In this document: positions 50,127 to 58,731 of the stretch, in pieces | How the letters are laid out: every line of letters begins with the position of its first letter | Numbering within the stretch: position 1 is the first letter of the stretch | Assembly: GCF_015694735.1 (NCBI RefSeq) | Contig: NZ_JADQDP010000001.1 | Location: 186,001 to 250,000 of the forward strand | Length of the DNA stretch: 64,000 bases | Direction: 5' to 3' | Source: Hymenobacter properus | GTDB lineage: Bacteria > Bacteroidota > Bacteroidia > Cytophagales > Hymenobacteraceae | Position numbers and translations under genes: made by a program | Notes under the pieces: generated by a model | Told to the model about the DNA's origin: nothing | What the model saw: the letters and a program-made list of their open reading frames with translations, nothing else | Databases searched by the model: none

Positions 50127-51674
50127 TTGTCTTCGCCTGTTATTGCCCCTGTCGCTACGGCGGCCTCTGCTGCCATTCCCGCAGCCACCACGCCACCGGC
50201 CACCCCGCCGAAGCGCGCGGTGGTCATTGGAGCGGGCTTTGCGGGGCTGGCGGCGGCCAGCACGCTGGCCCAGGCAGGCTGGCAGGTAAGCGTGCTGGAA
50301 AAAAACGAGGGGCCCGGCGGTCGGGCGCGGGTGTTTCGTGCCGAAGGCTTCACCTTCGACATGGGCCCGAGCTGGTACTGGATGCCCGATGTGTTCGAGA
50401 AGTACTTTGCCCGCTTTGGCAAGAAAGTGGCCGACTACTACGAACTGGTACGCCTCGACCCCTCGTATCAGGTCATTTTTCGCGGGCCCGAGGCGGTAGA
50501 CATTCCGGCCCGCATGAGCGAGCTGCGCGCGCTGTTTGAGCGCTACGAGCCCGGCAGCGCCGCCCGCCTCGACGAGTTTCTGAAACAGGCGGCCTACAAG
50601 TACGAGGTGGGCATCAACCGGCTGGTGTACGCCCCTAGCCGCTCGGTTTTTGAATTCGCCGACCCCAAGCTACTGGTTGATATGGTGCGCATGGACGTGC
50701 TGCAAAGCATGCACAAGCACGTGCGCCGCTTCTTTAAAGACCCGCGCCTGCTGGAACTGGTTGAGTTTCCCATCCTCTTCCTCGGCGCCACGTCGGAAAA
50801 CACGCCCGCACTTTATTCGCTCATGAACTTTGCCGACCTGGCGCTGGGTACCTGGTACCCTAAGGGCGGCATGCACAAAATAGTGGAAGGCATGGTGCGC
50901 CTGGCCGAGGAACTGGGCGTCCGCATCGAATACAACCAGGAAGTGACGGAAATTGTGGTCGAAAACGGCCGTAGCACCGGCGTGCGCACCGCCAGCGGTT
51001 TCTATGCCGCCGAAGCCGTGGTGGCGGGGGCCGACTACCACCACATCGAGCAACAAGTGCTCAAGCCGGAATACCGCCACTACAGCGCGCAGTACTGGGA
51101 TTCACGCGTGATGGCGCCGTCGAGCCTGCTGTTCTACCTCGGCGTCGACCGCAAGCTCGACAAGCTGCGCCACCACAACCTGTTCTTTGACGAAGACCTG
51201 AACCAGCACGCCCGCGAAATTTATGAGCAGCCGCAGTGGCCCACGCGCCCGCTCTACTACGCCTCGGTGCCCAGCAAAACCGACCCTGCTGTGGCCCCCG
51301 CAGGCCAGGAAAACCTATTTCTGCTCATTCCGGTGGCGCCTGGCCTGGCCGACGACGAGGCTACCCGCGAGCGGTACTTCGACCTGCTGATCGACCGGCT
51401 GGAAAAGCATTGTGGCCACCCCATCCGGGCGCACGTGGTATTCAAGCGCAGCTACGCCCACCGCGACTTTATGGCCGACTACCACAGCTTCAAGGGCAAC
51501 GCCTACGGCCTTGCTAATACGCTGAAACAGACTGCCATTCTGAAGCCTACGCTTAAGAGTAAAAAAGTAGCAAATTTGTATTTCACGGGCCAGCTCACCG
51601 TGCCGGGTCCGGGCGTGCCGCCCTCGCTCATCTCGGGCCAAGTGGTAGCGGGCGAAGTCTTAAAGGAGTTTTGA
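50127..51674 (+). CDS. crtI: Phytoene desaturase CrtI
   Basis: 515 residues. The start is TTG at 50127; no in-frame ATG precedes the FAD-binding motif VVIGAGFAGLAAA (about 32-44), and the first 28 residues are Ala/Pro/Thr-rich. Typical CrtI segments: GPGGRARVF, FDMGPSWYWMPD, and the C-terminal block LYFTGQLTVPGPGVPPSLISG. FAD-dependent membrane-associated enzyme that introduces the double bonds turning phytoene into lycopene. crtB follows after 104 bp. A terminator just upstream means it needs its own promoter or read-through. Confidence 0.93.
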   Translation: MSSPVIAPVATAASAAIPAATTPPATPPKRAVVIGAGFAGLAAASTLAQAGWQVSVLEKNEGPGGRARVFRAEGFTFDMGPSWYWMPDVFEKYFARFGKKVADYYELVRLDPSYQVIFRGPEAVDIPARMSELRALFERYEPGSAARLDEFLKQAAYKYEVGINRLVYAPSRSVFEFADPKLLVDMVRMDVLQSMHKHVRRFFKDPRLLELVEFPILFLGATSENTPALYSLMNFADLALGTWYPKGGMHKIVEGMVRLAEELGVRIEYNQEVTEIVVENGRSTGVRTASGFYAAEAVVAGADYHHIEQQVLKPEYRHYSAQYWDSRVMAPSSLLFYLGVDRKLDKLRHHNLFFDEDLNQHAREIYEQPQWPTRPLYYASVPSKTDPAVAPAGQENLFLLIPVAPGLADDEATRERYFDLLIDRLEKHCGHPIRAHVVFKRSYAHRDFMADYHSFKGNAYGLANTLKQTAILKPTLKSKKVANLYFTGQLTVPGPGVPPSLISGQVVAGEVLKEF

Positions 51675-51777
51675 GTGTTAAATTTTGAGTGTTGAGTTAA
51701 GCCGCACTGGGTTATTGGCTTTTTCCGCACTCATTTCCTTTCATTCAAAACGCAACATTCAACACTCAACACTCCCT
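51669..51777. repeat. Low-complexity inverted repeat between crtI and crtB
   Basis: TTTTGAGTGTTAAATTTTGA near 51669 and its imperfect complement ending CAACACTCAACACTCC near 51777, both made of GAGTGTTGA-like words. It overlaps the crtI stop and abuts the crtB start. Confidence 0.65.
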
Positions 51778-51778
51778 C

Positions 51779-52621
51779 GTGGACCACGTTCAACTTTTCA
51801 CCGATACCAGCCTGGCGTGCAGCAAGCTCATCACTGGGCGCTACAGCACCTCGTTCACGCTGGGCATCCGCACGCTCGATGAGCGGCTGCACCTGCCGGT
51901 GTACGCCGTGTATGGGTTTGTGCGCTGGGCCGATGAAATTGTGGACACTTTTCATGAGCACGACAAGGCGGCGCTGCTGGCCGACTTCCGGCGCCAGACC
52001 TACGAAGCGCTGGATGCCGGCCTAAGCTTCAACCCAGTGCTGCATGCGTTTCAGGCCGTGGTGCGCCGTTACGGCATCGACCGGGAGTTTATCGAGGCGT
52101 TTTTGCACAGCATGGCGCTTGATTTGGAAGACCAGAGCTACCACCCCGACTTGTACAACGAGTACATCTACGGCTCGGCCGAGGTGGTGGGGCTGATGTG
52201 CTTGCGCATCTTCTGCGACGGCGACGCGGCGCTGTTTGAACGGCTACGCGAACCGGCCCGGCGGCTGGGAGCCGCTTTTCAGAAGGTGAACTTTTTGCGC
52301 GACATTCGCTCCGACTACGAGGACCGGGGCCGCGTGTACTTCCCCGGCGTGGTGTACTCGCGCTTCAACGACGCCACCAAAGGCGAGATTGAGGCCGACA
52401 TCAAGGCCGATTTTGAGGCGGCTTACGCGGGCATTCAGCAGCTGCCGCGCTCGGCCAAGCTGGGCGTGTACCTCGCGTATGTGTACTACCTCAAGCTGTT
52501 CTATAAAATCAAAAAGCTGCCCGCGGCGCGCATCCTCGGCGAGCGGGTGCGCGTACCCGACAATACCAAGCTGCTGCTCCTGCTGGGCTCCTATTTCCGC
52601 TACCGGCTGTCGCGCATCTGA
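51779..52621 (+). CDS. crtB: Phytoene synthase CrtB
   Basis: 280 residues from a GTG at 51779, the only start that keeps the N-terminus MDHVQLFTDTSLACSKLI. Isoprenoid-synthase motifs: first Asp-rich region FVRWADEIVD (the usual DDxxD is ADEIVD here), second FLRDIRSDYEDRGRVYFP. All-helical cytoplasmic enzyme joining two geranylgeranyl diphosphates to phytoene, the committed step of carotenoid synthesis. Follows crtI across a low-complexity repeat; likely the same transcript. Confidence 0.93.
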   Translation: MDHVQLFTDTSLACSKLITGRYSTSFTLGIRTLDERLHLPVYAVYGFVRWADEIVDTFHEHDKAALLADFRRQTYEALDAGLSFNPVLHAFQAVVRRYGIDREFIEAFLHSMALDLEDQSYHPDLYNEYIYGSAEVVGLMCLRIFCDGDAALFERLREPARRLGAAFQKVNFLRDIRSDYEDRGRVYFPGVVYSRFNDATKGEIEADIKADFEAAYAGIQQLPRSAKLGVYLAYVYYLKLFYKIKKLPAARILGERVRVPDNTKLLLLLGSYFRYRLSRI

Positions 52622-52669
52622 GCCGGCTGGGGCCGGCGGGTTGGCGCCGTGGGCTGTAATTTTACTGCT

Positions 52670-53320
52670 ATGCGTATTTCCCCGTTTCATGTGCTCGCCC
52701 TGATTGCCCTGGTAGAGGCCTCGCCCTCCGTGGCGGCCGACTGGCGGCTGAAGACCTGGCCGGCCGGCAAGCTTACCCTTGGCGCGTCCCATGTGGGTCT
52801 TGCCCCCGATTCATATTTCGATTCCAACCTCCTTTCTTTCAACGCTGTGTCTTCCTCGCCTTTCCATCCCACCGTTCTGCGCCGCCACTACGAGCAAGCC
52901 GCTTCCGACAAAGCCGCTGGCGAGAAATTCTACAAGCTGCTGGCCGATTACAACGACCGCAACGGCTTGGTGCTGGCCTACAAAGGTGCCGCCGAAGCCA
53001 TTCGGGCCCGCGACGCGTCCATGTTTAACAAGCTGACTTATGTGCAGGACGCTGCCCGCACCTTCGAGCAAGCCGTGAGCCTCGACCCGCGCAATCCCGA
53101 AATCCGTTTCCTGCGCTTTTCGGTCGAAAGCAACCTGCCGGCCTTCCTGGGCCTGAGCAAACACGTAGACGAAGACAAAGAGCTGCTGCTCAACGCCGCC
53201 CTGGCCCATCCCAACTCGGGGCTCGACGCCGAAGCCTTCCGCACGGTGCGCGGTTTCCTGGTGGGGCGCGGGCACGTGAGCGAGGCCGAGGCCGAGCGAT
53301 TGAAGCGCGTGGCCGAGTAA
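52670..53320 (+). CDS. Exported protein with TPR-like helices
   Basis: 216 residues from the ATG at 52670. The N-terminus MRISPFHVLALIALVEASPS is a short signal peptide. The mature part is helical and contains a tetratricopeptide-like pair (QDAARTFEQAVSLDPRNPEIRFLRF) followed by LLLNAALAHPNSGLDAEAF. Function unknown. It is placed between crtB and ispH, so it is probably co-expressed with the carotenoid genes, perhaps as an envelope protein; no direct link to pigment synthesis is visible. Confidence 0.75.
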   Translation: MRISPFHVLALIALVEASPSVAADWRLKTWPAGKLTLGASHVGLAPDSYFDSNLLSFNAVSSSPFHPTVLRRHYEQAASDKAAGEKFYKLLADYNDRNGLVLAYKGAAEAIRARDASMFNKLTYVQDAARTFEQAVSLDPRNPEIRFLRFSVESNLPAFLGLSKHVDEDKELLLNAALAHPNSGLDAEAFRTVRGFLVGRGHVSEAEAERLKRVAE

Positions 53321-53423
53321 ACCAAAAACCGGAAGGAGCGGTTCTGACGTAGTTTTTGGCCCTCACCGAAAACGTTGCCGGCAGCCGTAACCTTAACGGT
53401 GGCTTCGCGGTTAGTCCTGACGT

Positions 53424-54275
53424 ATGCCCCACTTACACCTCAGCGTCCGCATCGACCCCAACTCCGGATTCTGCTTTGGCGTGATTTACGCCATTCAGAT
53501 GGCCGAAGACCTGCTCGACGAGCAAGGCTACCTCTATTGCCTGGGCGACATTGTGCACAACGACGAGGAGGTGCAGCGCCTGGAGGCGCGGGGCCTGCGC
53601 ATCATTTGCCACGAGCGGCTGGCCGAGCTGCGCAACGAGGCCGTGCTCATCCGGGCCCACGGCGAGCCGCCGGCCACCTACCAGATGGCCCTCGAAAACA
53701 ACCTGACGCTGATTGACGCCAGCTGCCCGGTGGTGCTCAAGGTGCAAAACCGCATCAAAGCCAGCTTCGACCGCAAGGAAAAAATCTTCATCTACGGCAA
53801 GCACGGACACGCCGAGGTGCTGGGCTTGCTGGGCCAGACCGGCGGCGACGCCGTGGTGTTTGAGAACCTCGACGAGCTGTTGCGCCACGAGCTGCCCGAA
53901 AACATCACCCTCTACAGCCAAACCACCAAGGGCACCAACAGCTTCTACAACATCAAGAACGAGCTGGAAACCCGCGGCTACCAGGTGAATGCCAACGACA
54001 CCATTTGCCGGCAGGTGAGCAACCGCGACAAGGACCTGCGCCGCTTCGCCACCCAGTACGACCAGATTGTGTTCGTGTCGGGCACCAAAAGCTCCAATGG
54101 GAAGGTGCTCTACCAGGTGTGCCGGGACACCAACCCGCAAACTCACTTCATCTCCAATGTGGATGAAATTGACGCTACCTGGTTCCTGCCGGGGCAGTCG
54201 GTGGGCATTTGTGGGGCCACCAGCACGCCCATGTGGCTGATGGAGCAGGTGCGCGACCGGCTGCTGAGCCTGTGA
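53424..54275 (+). CDS. ispH: 4-hydroxy-3-methylbut-2-enyl diphosphate reductase
   Basis: 283 residues. The three cysteines of the [4Fe-4S] cluster are Cys17 (SGFCFGV), Cys101 (DASCPVV) and Cys195 (DTICRQVSNR). Also AHGEPP and the catalytic Glu region. It carries out the last step of the MEP pathway, giving IPP and DMAPP, the C5 precursors of carotenoids. Cytoplasmic, needs reduced ferredoxin or flavodoxin. Its place inside the crt cluster links precursor supply to pigment synthesis. The N-terminus MPHLHLSVRIDPN is short, as in other Bacteroidota IspH. Confidence 0.94.
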   Translation: MPHLHLSVRIDPNSGFCFGVIYAIQMAEDLLDEQGYLYCLGDIVHNDEEVQRLEARGLRIICHERLAELRNEAVLIRAHGEPPATYQMALENNLTLIDASCPVVLKVQNRIKASFDRKEKIFIYGKHGHAEVLGLLGQTGGDAVVFENLDELLRHELPENITLYSQTTKGTNSFYNIKNELETRGYQVNANDTICRQVSNRDKDLRRFATQYDQIVFVSGTKSSNGKVLYQVCRDTNPQTHFISNVDEIDATWFLPGQSVGICGATSTPMWLMEQVRDRLLSL

Positions 54276-54344
54276 GGCGGATTGGTGGGGCAGAGGCTGG
54301 GTGGATTTTGCTATTGGCTCGCTACTGGCTGTATTTGTGATAAA

Positions 54345-55085
54345 ATGCCCGAAATCGTAATCCACCAACCTGCCAATCCACCCATTCGCCTCCGGCCTGC
54401 GCCCGTAGGCGGCACTGGCGTGGCCATTGGCGGGCTGATTGTGGGGCTGTGGGCAGCGCTGCTGGGCTTTCTGCTGGCGCGCTACCAGCCCAACTGGCAT
54501 TCGCCCGCGCCCTACCTGTTGGCACTGCTGCAAACGCACCTTTATACCGGTCTGTTCATCACCGCGCACGATGCCATGCACGGCGTGGTGAGCGCCAACA
54601 AGCGCCTGAACAACGCACTTGGCACGCTCACGGCCGGGCTGTTTGCCTTCAATTGGTTTCCCGGCATGCTGGCCAAGCACCATGCCCACCACCGCCACGT
54701 GGGCACTGAGGAAGACCCCGATTTTCACAATGGCCGCCACCCCGGCTTTCTGCCCTGGTTCCTGCGCTTCGCCTGGAACTACGTAACCTGGTGGCAGGTG
54801 CTGCTGATGGCCGTGACCTACAACGTTCTAAAGCTGTTTTTCCCGCAGGCCAACGTTATTGCCTTCTGGATGATACCGGCCGTGCTGGGCACCTTGCAGC
54901 TGTTTTTCTTCGGTACCTACCTGCCGCACCGGGGCGAGCACGCGCCCGATAACCCGCACCGGTCGCGCAGCCAGTTCCGGCACCACTTGTGGGCCTTTGT
55001 GAGTTGCTATTTCTTTGGCTATCACTACGAGCACCACGACCAGCCGTACCTGCCGTGGTGGCGCCTGTGGCGGGCTAAGGCTTGA
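54345..55085 (+). CDS. crtW: Beta-carotene ketolase-like fatty acid desaturase family protein
   Basis: 246 residues from the ATG at 54345. Histidine boxes of the membrane desaturase fold, in order: HDAMHG, HHAHHRHVG and the late HYEHHDQPYLPWW, with PHRGEHAPDNPHRS between. The spacing and the FNWFP and YLPHR segments fit CrtW 4-ketolases. About four to six membrane helices. It would add keto groups to beta-ionone rings in the inner membrane, with CrtZ giving hydroxy-keto carotenoids. Last gene of the crt cluster, followed by a strong terminator. Confidence 0.88.
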   Translation: MPEIVIHQPANPPIRLRPAPVGGTGVAIGGLIVGLWAALLGFLLARYQPNWHSPAPYLLALLQTHLYTGLFITAHDAMHGVVSANKRLNNALGTLTAGLFAFNWFPGMLAKHHAHHRHVGTEEDPDFHNGRHPGFLPWFLRFAWNYVTWWQVLLMAVTYNVLKLFFPQANVIAFWMIPAVLGTLQLFFFGTYLPHRGEHAPDNPHRSRSQFRHHLWAFVSCYFFGYHYEHHDQPYLPWWRLWRAKA

Positions 55086-55125
55086 GGGGAGATGAGTATT
55101 GATTCCATTGAAATTTGCGACATTT

Positions 55126-55160
55126 AAAAAGGCCGCCTTGGAAACGAGGCGGCCTTTTTT
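55126..55160 (+). terminator. Rho-independent terminator closing the carotenoid cluster
   Basis: 13-bp stem AAAAAGGCCGCCT / AGGCGGCCTTTTT with an 8-nt loop and T6, 40 bp after crtW. Confidence 0.92.
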
Positions 55161-55211
55161 ATTAGCAAGAAATTCATAAGTTTATCCCATCTTCTATCAA
55201 CCCTCAGTTCT

Positions 55212-56315
55212 ATGGAGCTTATTGACCAAATAACCAATCTGGCATCGCGCGCCCAGAAACAGATTGCGCATATTCAGACCGAAGAAGCGACGAAGACGGC
55301 TTTAGTTATGCCGTTTATTAATGCTCTTGGCTACAATGTGTTCGACCCTACAGAAGTAGTACCAGAATTTATTTGCGATATAGGTACGAAAAAGGGTGAG
55401 AAAATTGATTATGCCATCATGCGTGATGGTAAACCCATTATTTTGATTGAGTGTAAGCACGTTGGCAGCGACCTTAATATTAATCATGCCAGTCAGCTAT
55501 TCAGGTATTTCCACGTTACCGAAGCCCGAATTGCCGTGCTTACTAATGGCTTGGTATACCGGTTGTTTACTGACCTAGAACAGCCGAATAAAATGGATGA
55601 GCGGCCTTTTCTAGAATTCGACCTTACTAACTTCAATGAAAATGATGTAGCTGAAATAAAGAAATTGAGTAAGGCGGCGTTCAACATAGAGGATATGCTC
55701 TTCGCAGCATATAACCTCAAATACATGCGGGCCTTCAAAAAGTATTTTGAAGAGCAGTTCACTCAACCGTCAGCGGATTTTATCAATTTTATTTCGAAGC
55801 AGGTCTACGAAGGCGTCTTGACACCTAAGCTGAAAGAGCAGTTCAGCATCTTGGTGCATCGCTCGTTTCATCAGTTTTTGAATGATAAAATAGCTATGCG
55901 CCTAAGGTCTGCCATGATTGATACTAGTGGGCAAAGCTTATTGGTGAATGATGTACCAGCCGCACCGGTCCTAGAAAATACATCTGTATCGGAAACGGAA
56001 AGCAAAGACAAAGACATAGAAACGACTGTAGAGGAAACCGAAGGTTTTATGATTGTCCGGGCCATTCTGCGGAAAACGGTTCCGGTCAATCGGGTGGTGA
56101 TGCGGGACGTTCAGTCATATTGTGGCATCTTATTGGACGACAACAACCGCAAGCCCATTTGCCGGCTTCACTTCAACAGTAGTAAAAAATACGTGACGTT
56201 GTTCGACGTCGAAGGCGGCGAGCGGGTTGATATAACGTCACTCGACGACTTATACGGAATGGCTTCCCGTATTCGGGCAGCGGTACAGAAACATGAAACC
56301 AGAGTAGCTGTTTAG
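55212..56315 (+). CDS. Orphan HsdR-N-type restriction nuclease-like protein
   Basis: 367 residues. The N-terminal half (about 20-130) matches the type I restriction R-subunit nuclease fold: Glu24/25 in TEEATKTALV, Asp66 in KIDYAIM and Glu80-Cys-Lys82 in ILIECKH form a PD-(D/E)xK site. No helicase motor, methylase or specificity gene is nearby. The C-terminal part (about 285-350) is a separate conserved-looking domain (RVVMRDVQSYCGILLDDNN). Composition is much more AT-rich than the flanking genes, and terminators bound it on both sides, so it looks like an acquired single-gene cassette. Role in defence is possible but unproven. Confidence 0.82.
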   Translation: MELIDQITNLASRAQKQIAHIQTEEATKTALVMPFINALGYNVFDPTEVVPEFICDIGTKKGEKIDYAIMRDGKPIILIECKHVGSDLNINHASQLFRYFHVTEARIAVLTNGLVYRLFTDLEQPNKMDERPFLEFDLTNFNENDVAEIKKLSKAAFNIEDMLFAAYNLKYMRAFKKYFEEQFTQPSADFINFISKQVYEGVLTPKLKEQFSILVHRSFHQFLNDKIAMRLRSAMIDTSGQSLLVNDVPAAPVLENTSVSETESKDKDIETTVEETEGFMIVRAILRKTVPVNRVVMRDVQSYCGILLDDNNRKPICRLHFNSSKKYVTLFDVEGGERVDITSLDDLYGMASRIRAAVQKHETRVAV

Positions 56316-56340
56316 TTTCATGTGCCCCACCGAATAAATA

Positions 56341-56377
56341 GCGAAAGCTGTCCGAACGGGCAGCTTTCGCTATTTTT
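56341..56377 (+). terminator. Rho-independent terminator
   Basis: 10-bp stem GCGAAAGCTG / CAGCTTTCGC with a 10-nt loop then TATTTTTG, 25 bp after the nuclease-like gene. Confidence 0.85.
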
Positions 56378-56401
56378 GACGGTCTTGTTTCGCCTACTTC
56401 C

Positions 56402-57196
56402 ATGCACCAATACCAAGCCCTGCTCCGCCAAATCCTCGACACTGGCACTGTGAAAACCGACCGCACCGGTACCGGCACCGTGTCCATTTTCGGGCCGCAG
56501 ATGCGGTTCGACCTGGCCGAGGGCTTTCCGCTGGTGACGACCAAAAAAGTGCACCTGAAGAGCATCATCCACGAGCTGCTGTGGTTCCTCAAGGGCGACA
56601 CCAACATTGCCTACCTCAAGGAGCACGGTGTGAAAATTTGGGACGAATGGGCCGATGAAAACGGCGACCTGGGCCCCGTGTACGGCCACCAGTGGCGCTC
56701 CTGGCCCGACGGCCACGGCGGCCACATCGACCAAATCAGCCAGGTTATTCAACAGCTCCGCACGCAGCCCGACTCGCGCCGCATCATCGTTTCGGCCTGG
56801 AACGTGGCCGAACTGCCCGAGATGAAGCTGCAGCCCTGCCACGCCCTGTTTCAGTTCTACGTGGCCGATGGCAAGCTTTCCTGCCAGCTCTACCAGCGTT
56901 CGGCCGACGTCTTTTTGGGCGTACCCTTCAACATTGCCAGCTACGCGCTGCTCACCCTCATGGTGGCCCAGGTGGTGGGCCTGCAGCCCGGCGAGTTCAT
57001 TTGGACGGGCGGCGACACGCACCTTTACAGCAACCATCTTGAACAGGCCCGTTTGCAGTTGGAGCGCGAGCCTCGTCCGCTACCCCGAATGCGCATCAAT
57101 CCGGCGGTGACCGATATTTTCGGCTTCCGTTTCGAAGATTTTGAACTGGTGAATTACGACCCTTGGCCGGCCATTAAAGCGCCGGTGGCCGTATAA
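56402..57196 (+). CDS. thyA: Thymidylate synthase
   Basis: 264 residues, exactly the usual length. Active-site Cys146 in [12 protein letters not shown]; folate and phosphate contacts in [21 protein letters not shown] and [14 protein letters not shown]-terminal APVAV. Makes dTMP from dUMP with methylenetetrahydrofolate in the cytoplasm. The dihydrofolate reductase gene that often follows is absent; a TonB-domain gene lies downstream instead. Confidence 0.97.
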   Translation: MHQYQALLRQILDTGTVKTDRTGTGTVSIFGPQMRFDLAEGFPLVTTKKVHLKSIIHELLWFLKGDTNIAYLKEHGVKIWDEWADENGDLGPVYGHQWRSWPDGHGGHIDQISQVIQQLRTQPDSRRIIVSAWNVAELPEMKLQPCHALFQFYVADGKLSCQLYQRSADVFLGVPFNIASYALLTLMVAQVVGLQPGEFIWTGGDTHLYSNHLEQARLQLEREPRPLPRMRINPAVTDIFGFRFEDFELVNYDPWPAIKAPVAV

Positions 57197-57252
57197 AGCC
57201 CCGGTCCTGCGTCAGTGAAGTAGGGCCAAAAGCCTTTTTCTTGCAAAAAGTG

Positions 57253-57900
57253 ATGCGCCGTTCTGTTGTTTGCTCGCTATTGGTTGCCCTGGGGCTCGGG
57301 CTTGCCCACGCCGGCGGGGCGCAGCAGAGCAGTGGGCCTCCGTTGCGCGCAAAAAGCCGCAAGCCAACCGGTCGCCTCACGCCACCGGCTCAGGCTGGGC
57401 CGGTGGGCGCGCTGCCCCTGTTGCCACGCTACTGGCAGCTCACCGATTCGACCGAGCGGACCGATGCGACGGATGTGTTCAGCCAGTACCTCCAGCATTT
57501 TATTAGCTATCCGGCCTTGGCTTTGCGGGCGGGGGTGGGGGGCGCCATTTACGCCCGGCTTACCGTGCGGCCCGATGGCCGCGTGGAAAGCATCGCCATC
57601 ACGCGCCGCGACCTGAGCACCGACGCGCCGCCCGCCAAAGCCGTGATGGCGCTCGATGCCGAACTGCAGCGGGTGGCGTGGCAATTGCACTTCAAGCCAG
57701 CGGCCGCCAGAATTGACAGCAGCGCCATCAATCTTACCACTTCAGCTGACACCCTGGCCACCCCAGTAGCCCAGTCCGATAGTACCGAGGTTAGTATATA
57801 TGTTCAGGATGACGATGCCGGCCCGATGATGCTAGCCGATACCGTCACCATTGTTCATCGGTTTGTGCCGCCGTCAGGAACGGCGGCAGCGACTCCTTAA
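57253..57900 (+). CDS. Exported TonB C-terminal-domain-like protein
   Basis: 215 residues from the ATG at 57253; a TTG 12 bp upstream is an alternative. Signal peptide MRRSVVCSLLVALGLGLAHA. After a Pro/Arg-rich linker, residues about 75-170 resemble the TonB C-terminal fold (FISYPALALRAGVGGAIYAR, then LTVRPDGRVESIAITRR). It has no membrane-anchor helix of a classical TonB, so it is a periplasmic relative of unknown partner. The 3' end overlaps the convergent aminotransferase gene by 56 bp. Confidence 0.8.
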   Translation: MRRSVVCSLLVALGLGLAHAGGAQQSSGPPLRAKSRKPTGRLTPPAQAGPVGALPLLPRYWQLTDSTERTDATDVFSQYLQHFISYPALALRAGVGGAIYARLTVRPDGRVESIAITRRDLSTDAPPAKAVMALDAELQRVAWQLHFKPAAARIDSSAINLTTSADTLATPVAQSDSTEVSIYVQDDDAGPMMLADTVTIVHRFVPPSGTAAATP

Positions 57901-58657
57901 AGGCTACCTCACCAAGGCGGTGCACGCACCGAATAGCCGCCACATTGGCTGTAAATACCGCATCGGCCGCCCGCAGCGCTGCTTGCCGAAATAATCCTTC
58001 TGCACACTCCACGCCCGCAGCTCGCGCCGCCCGCAGCACTTGTGCCCGCCTCACACCCGCCACACAGCCACTGTGCAGCGAAGGCGTAAACAAAACGCCG
58101 TTTTTTACCCAAAAAATGGCCGCTGCTCCGGCCTCGGCCACGTGGCCGGAGGTGTCGCAAAGAATGATTTCATCGAGTCCGCGCTGCTGCCGCTCGTGCG
58201 CGGCCCGCACGTAGAGCCAAGCCTGCGGGCCTTTGCAAAAGCTGAGCGGGGAATAAACAGAATGAGTTTCCTGCGCGAAGTCAATGCTGGCGATGGGCGC
58301 GTCATCGGGTACGAAAGCTTCGGCGGTGGCCAGCCATTCGGCGGTGTCGGTGAGGGGCGTGTAGCGGCCGCCACCGGCCCGCCAGAGCTGCAGGCGCAGG
58401 CGGGCAGCAGTCAAGTCGTTGGCAGCCACAAGGCGGGCCATTGTGGCTCCTAAAGCCTCGGCAGTAGCCAGTGCTTCGGGCAGCTTGAGGTAGAGGGCGG
58501 CGGCAGCCTGCTGCATGCGGGCATGGTGGTCGGACGTGAGGTGCAGGCGGCCCGAGGTGAAAACCAGTGTTTCGAAAAAGCCGTCGCCGAAGGCCAGGCC
58601 GCGGTTAGGCAGGGGCAGCGTGGCGGCAGGCAGCAGGTCGTTGTTAAGCAGCAGCAT
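57845..58657 (-). CDS. Class IV aminotransferase (aminodeoxychorismate lyase-like)
   Basis: 270 residues from the ATG at 58657, which gives the conserved opening MLLLNNDLLPAAT and NRGLAFGDGFFETL. The PLP-binding Lys is in SPLSFCKGPQAWLYV and the C-terminal block in DTSGHVAEAGAAAIFWVKNG. The family includes branched-chain aminotransferase, D-amino acid aminotransferase and PabC; the short length and the FGDGFFET motif favour a PabC-like lyase (folate synthesis), but specificity cannot be read from sequence alone. Its 3' end overlaps the TonB-like gene by 56 bp. Confidence 0.86.
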   Translation of the reverse strand: MLLLNNDLLPAATLPLPNRGLAFGDGFFETLVFTSGRLHLTSDHHARMQQAAAALYLKLPEALATAEALGATMARLVAANDLTAARLRLQLWRAGGGRYTPLTDTAEWLATAEAFVPDDAPIASIDFAQETHSVYSPLSFCKGPQAWLYVRAAHERQQRGLDEIILCDTSGHVAEAGAAAIFWVKNGVLFTPSLHSGCVAGVRRAQVLRAARAAGVECAEGLFRQAALRAADAVFTANVAAIRCVHRLGEVAFKESLPPFLTAAQTDEQW

Positions 58658-58703
58658 GGGGCGCAAGGTAAGGCCCGCGGGCAGCAGGCCGCACAAAAAA
58701 AGG

Positions 58704-58722
58704 ACGAGCCTCACGGGCTCGT
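58704..58722 (-). terminator. Rho-independent terminator
   Basis: On the minus strand: ACGAGCC / GGCTCGT stem with a small loop, followed by CCTTTTTTT. It ends the delta-60 repeat remnant gene and precedes the aminotransferase start. Confidence 0.78.
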
Positions 58723-58731
58723 ACTTTCTAA

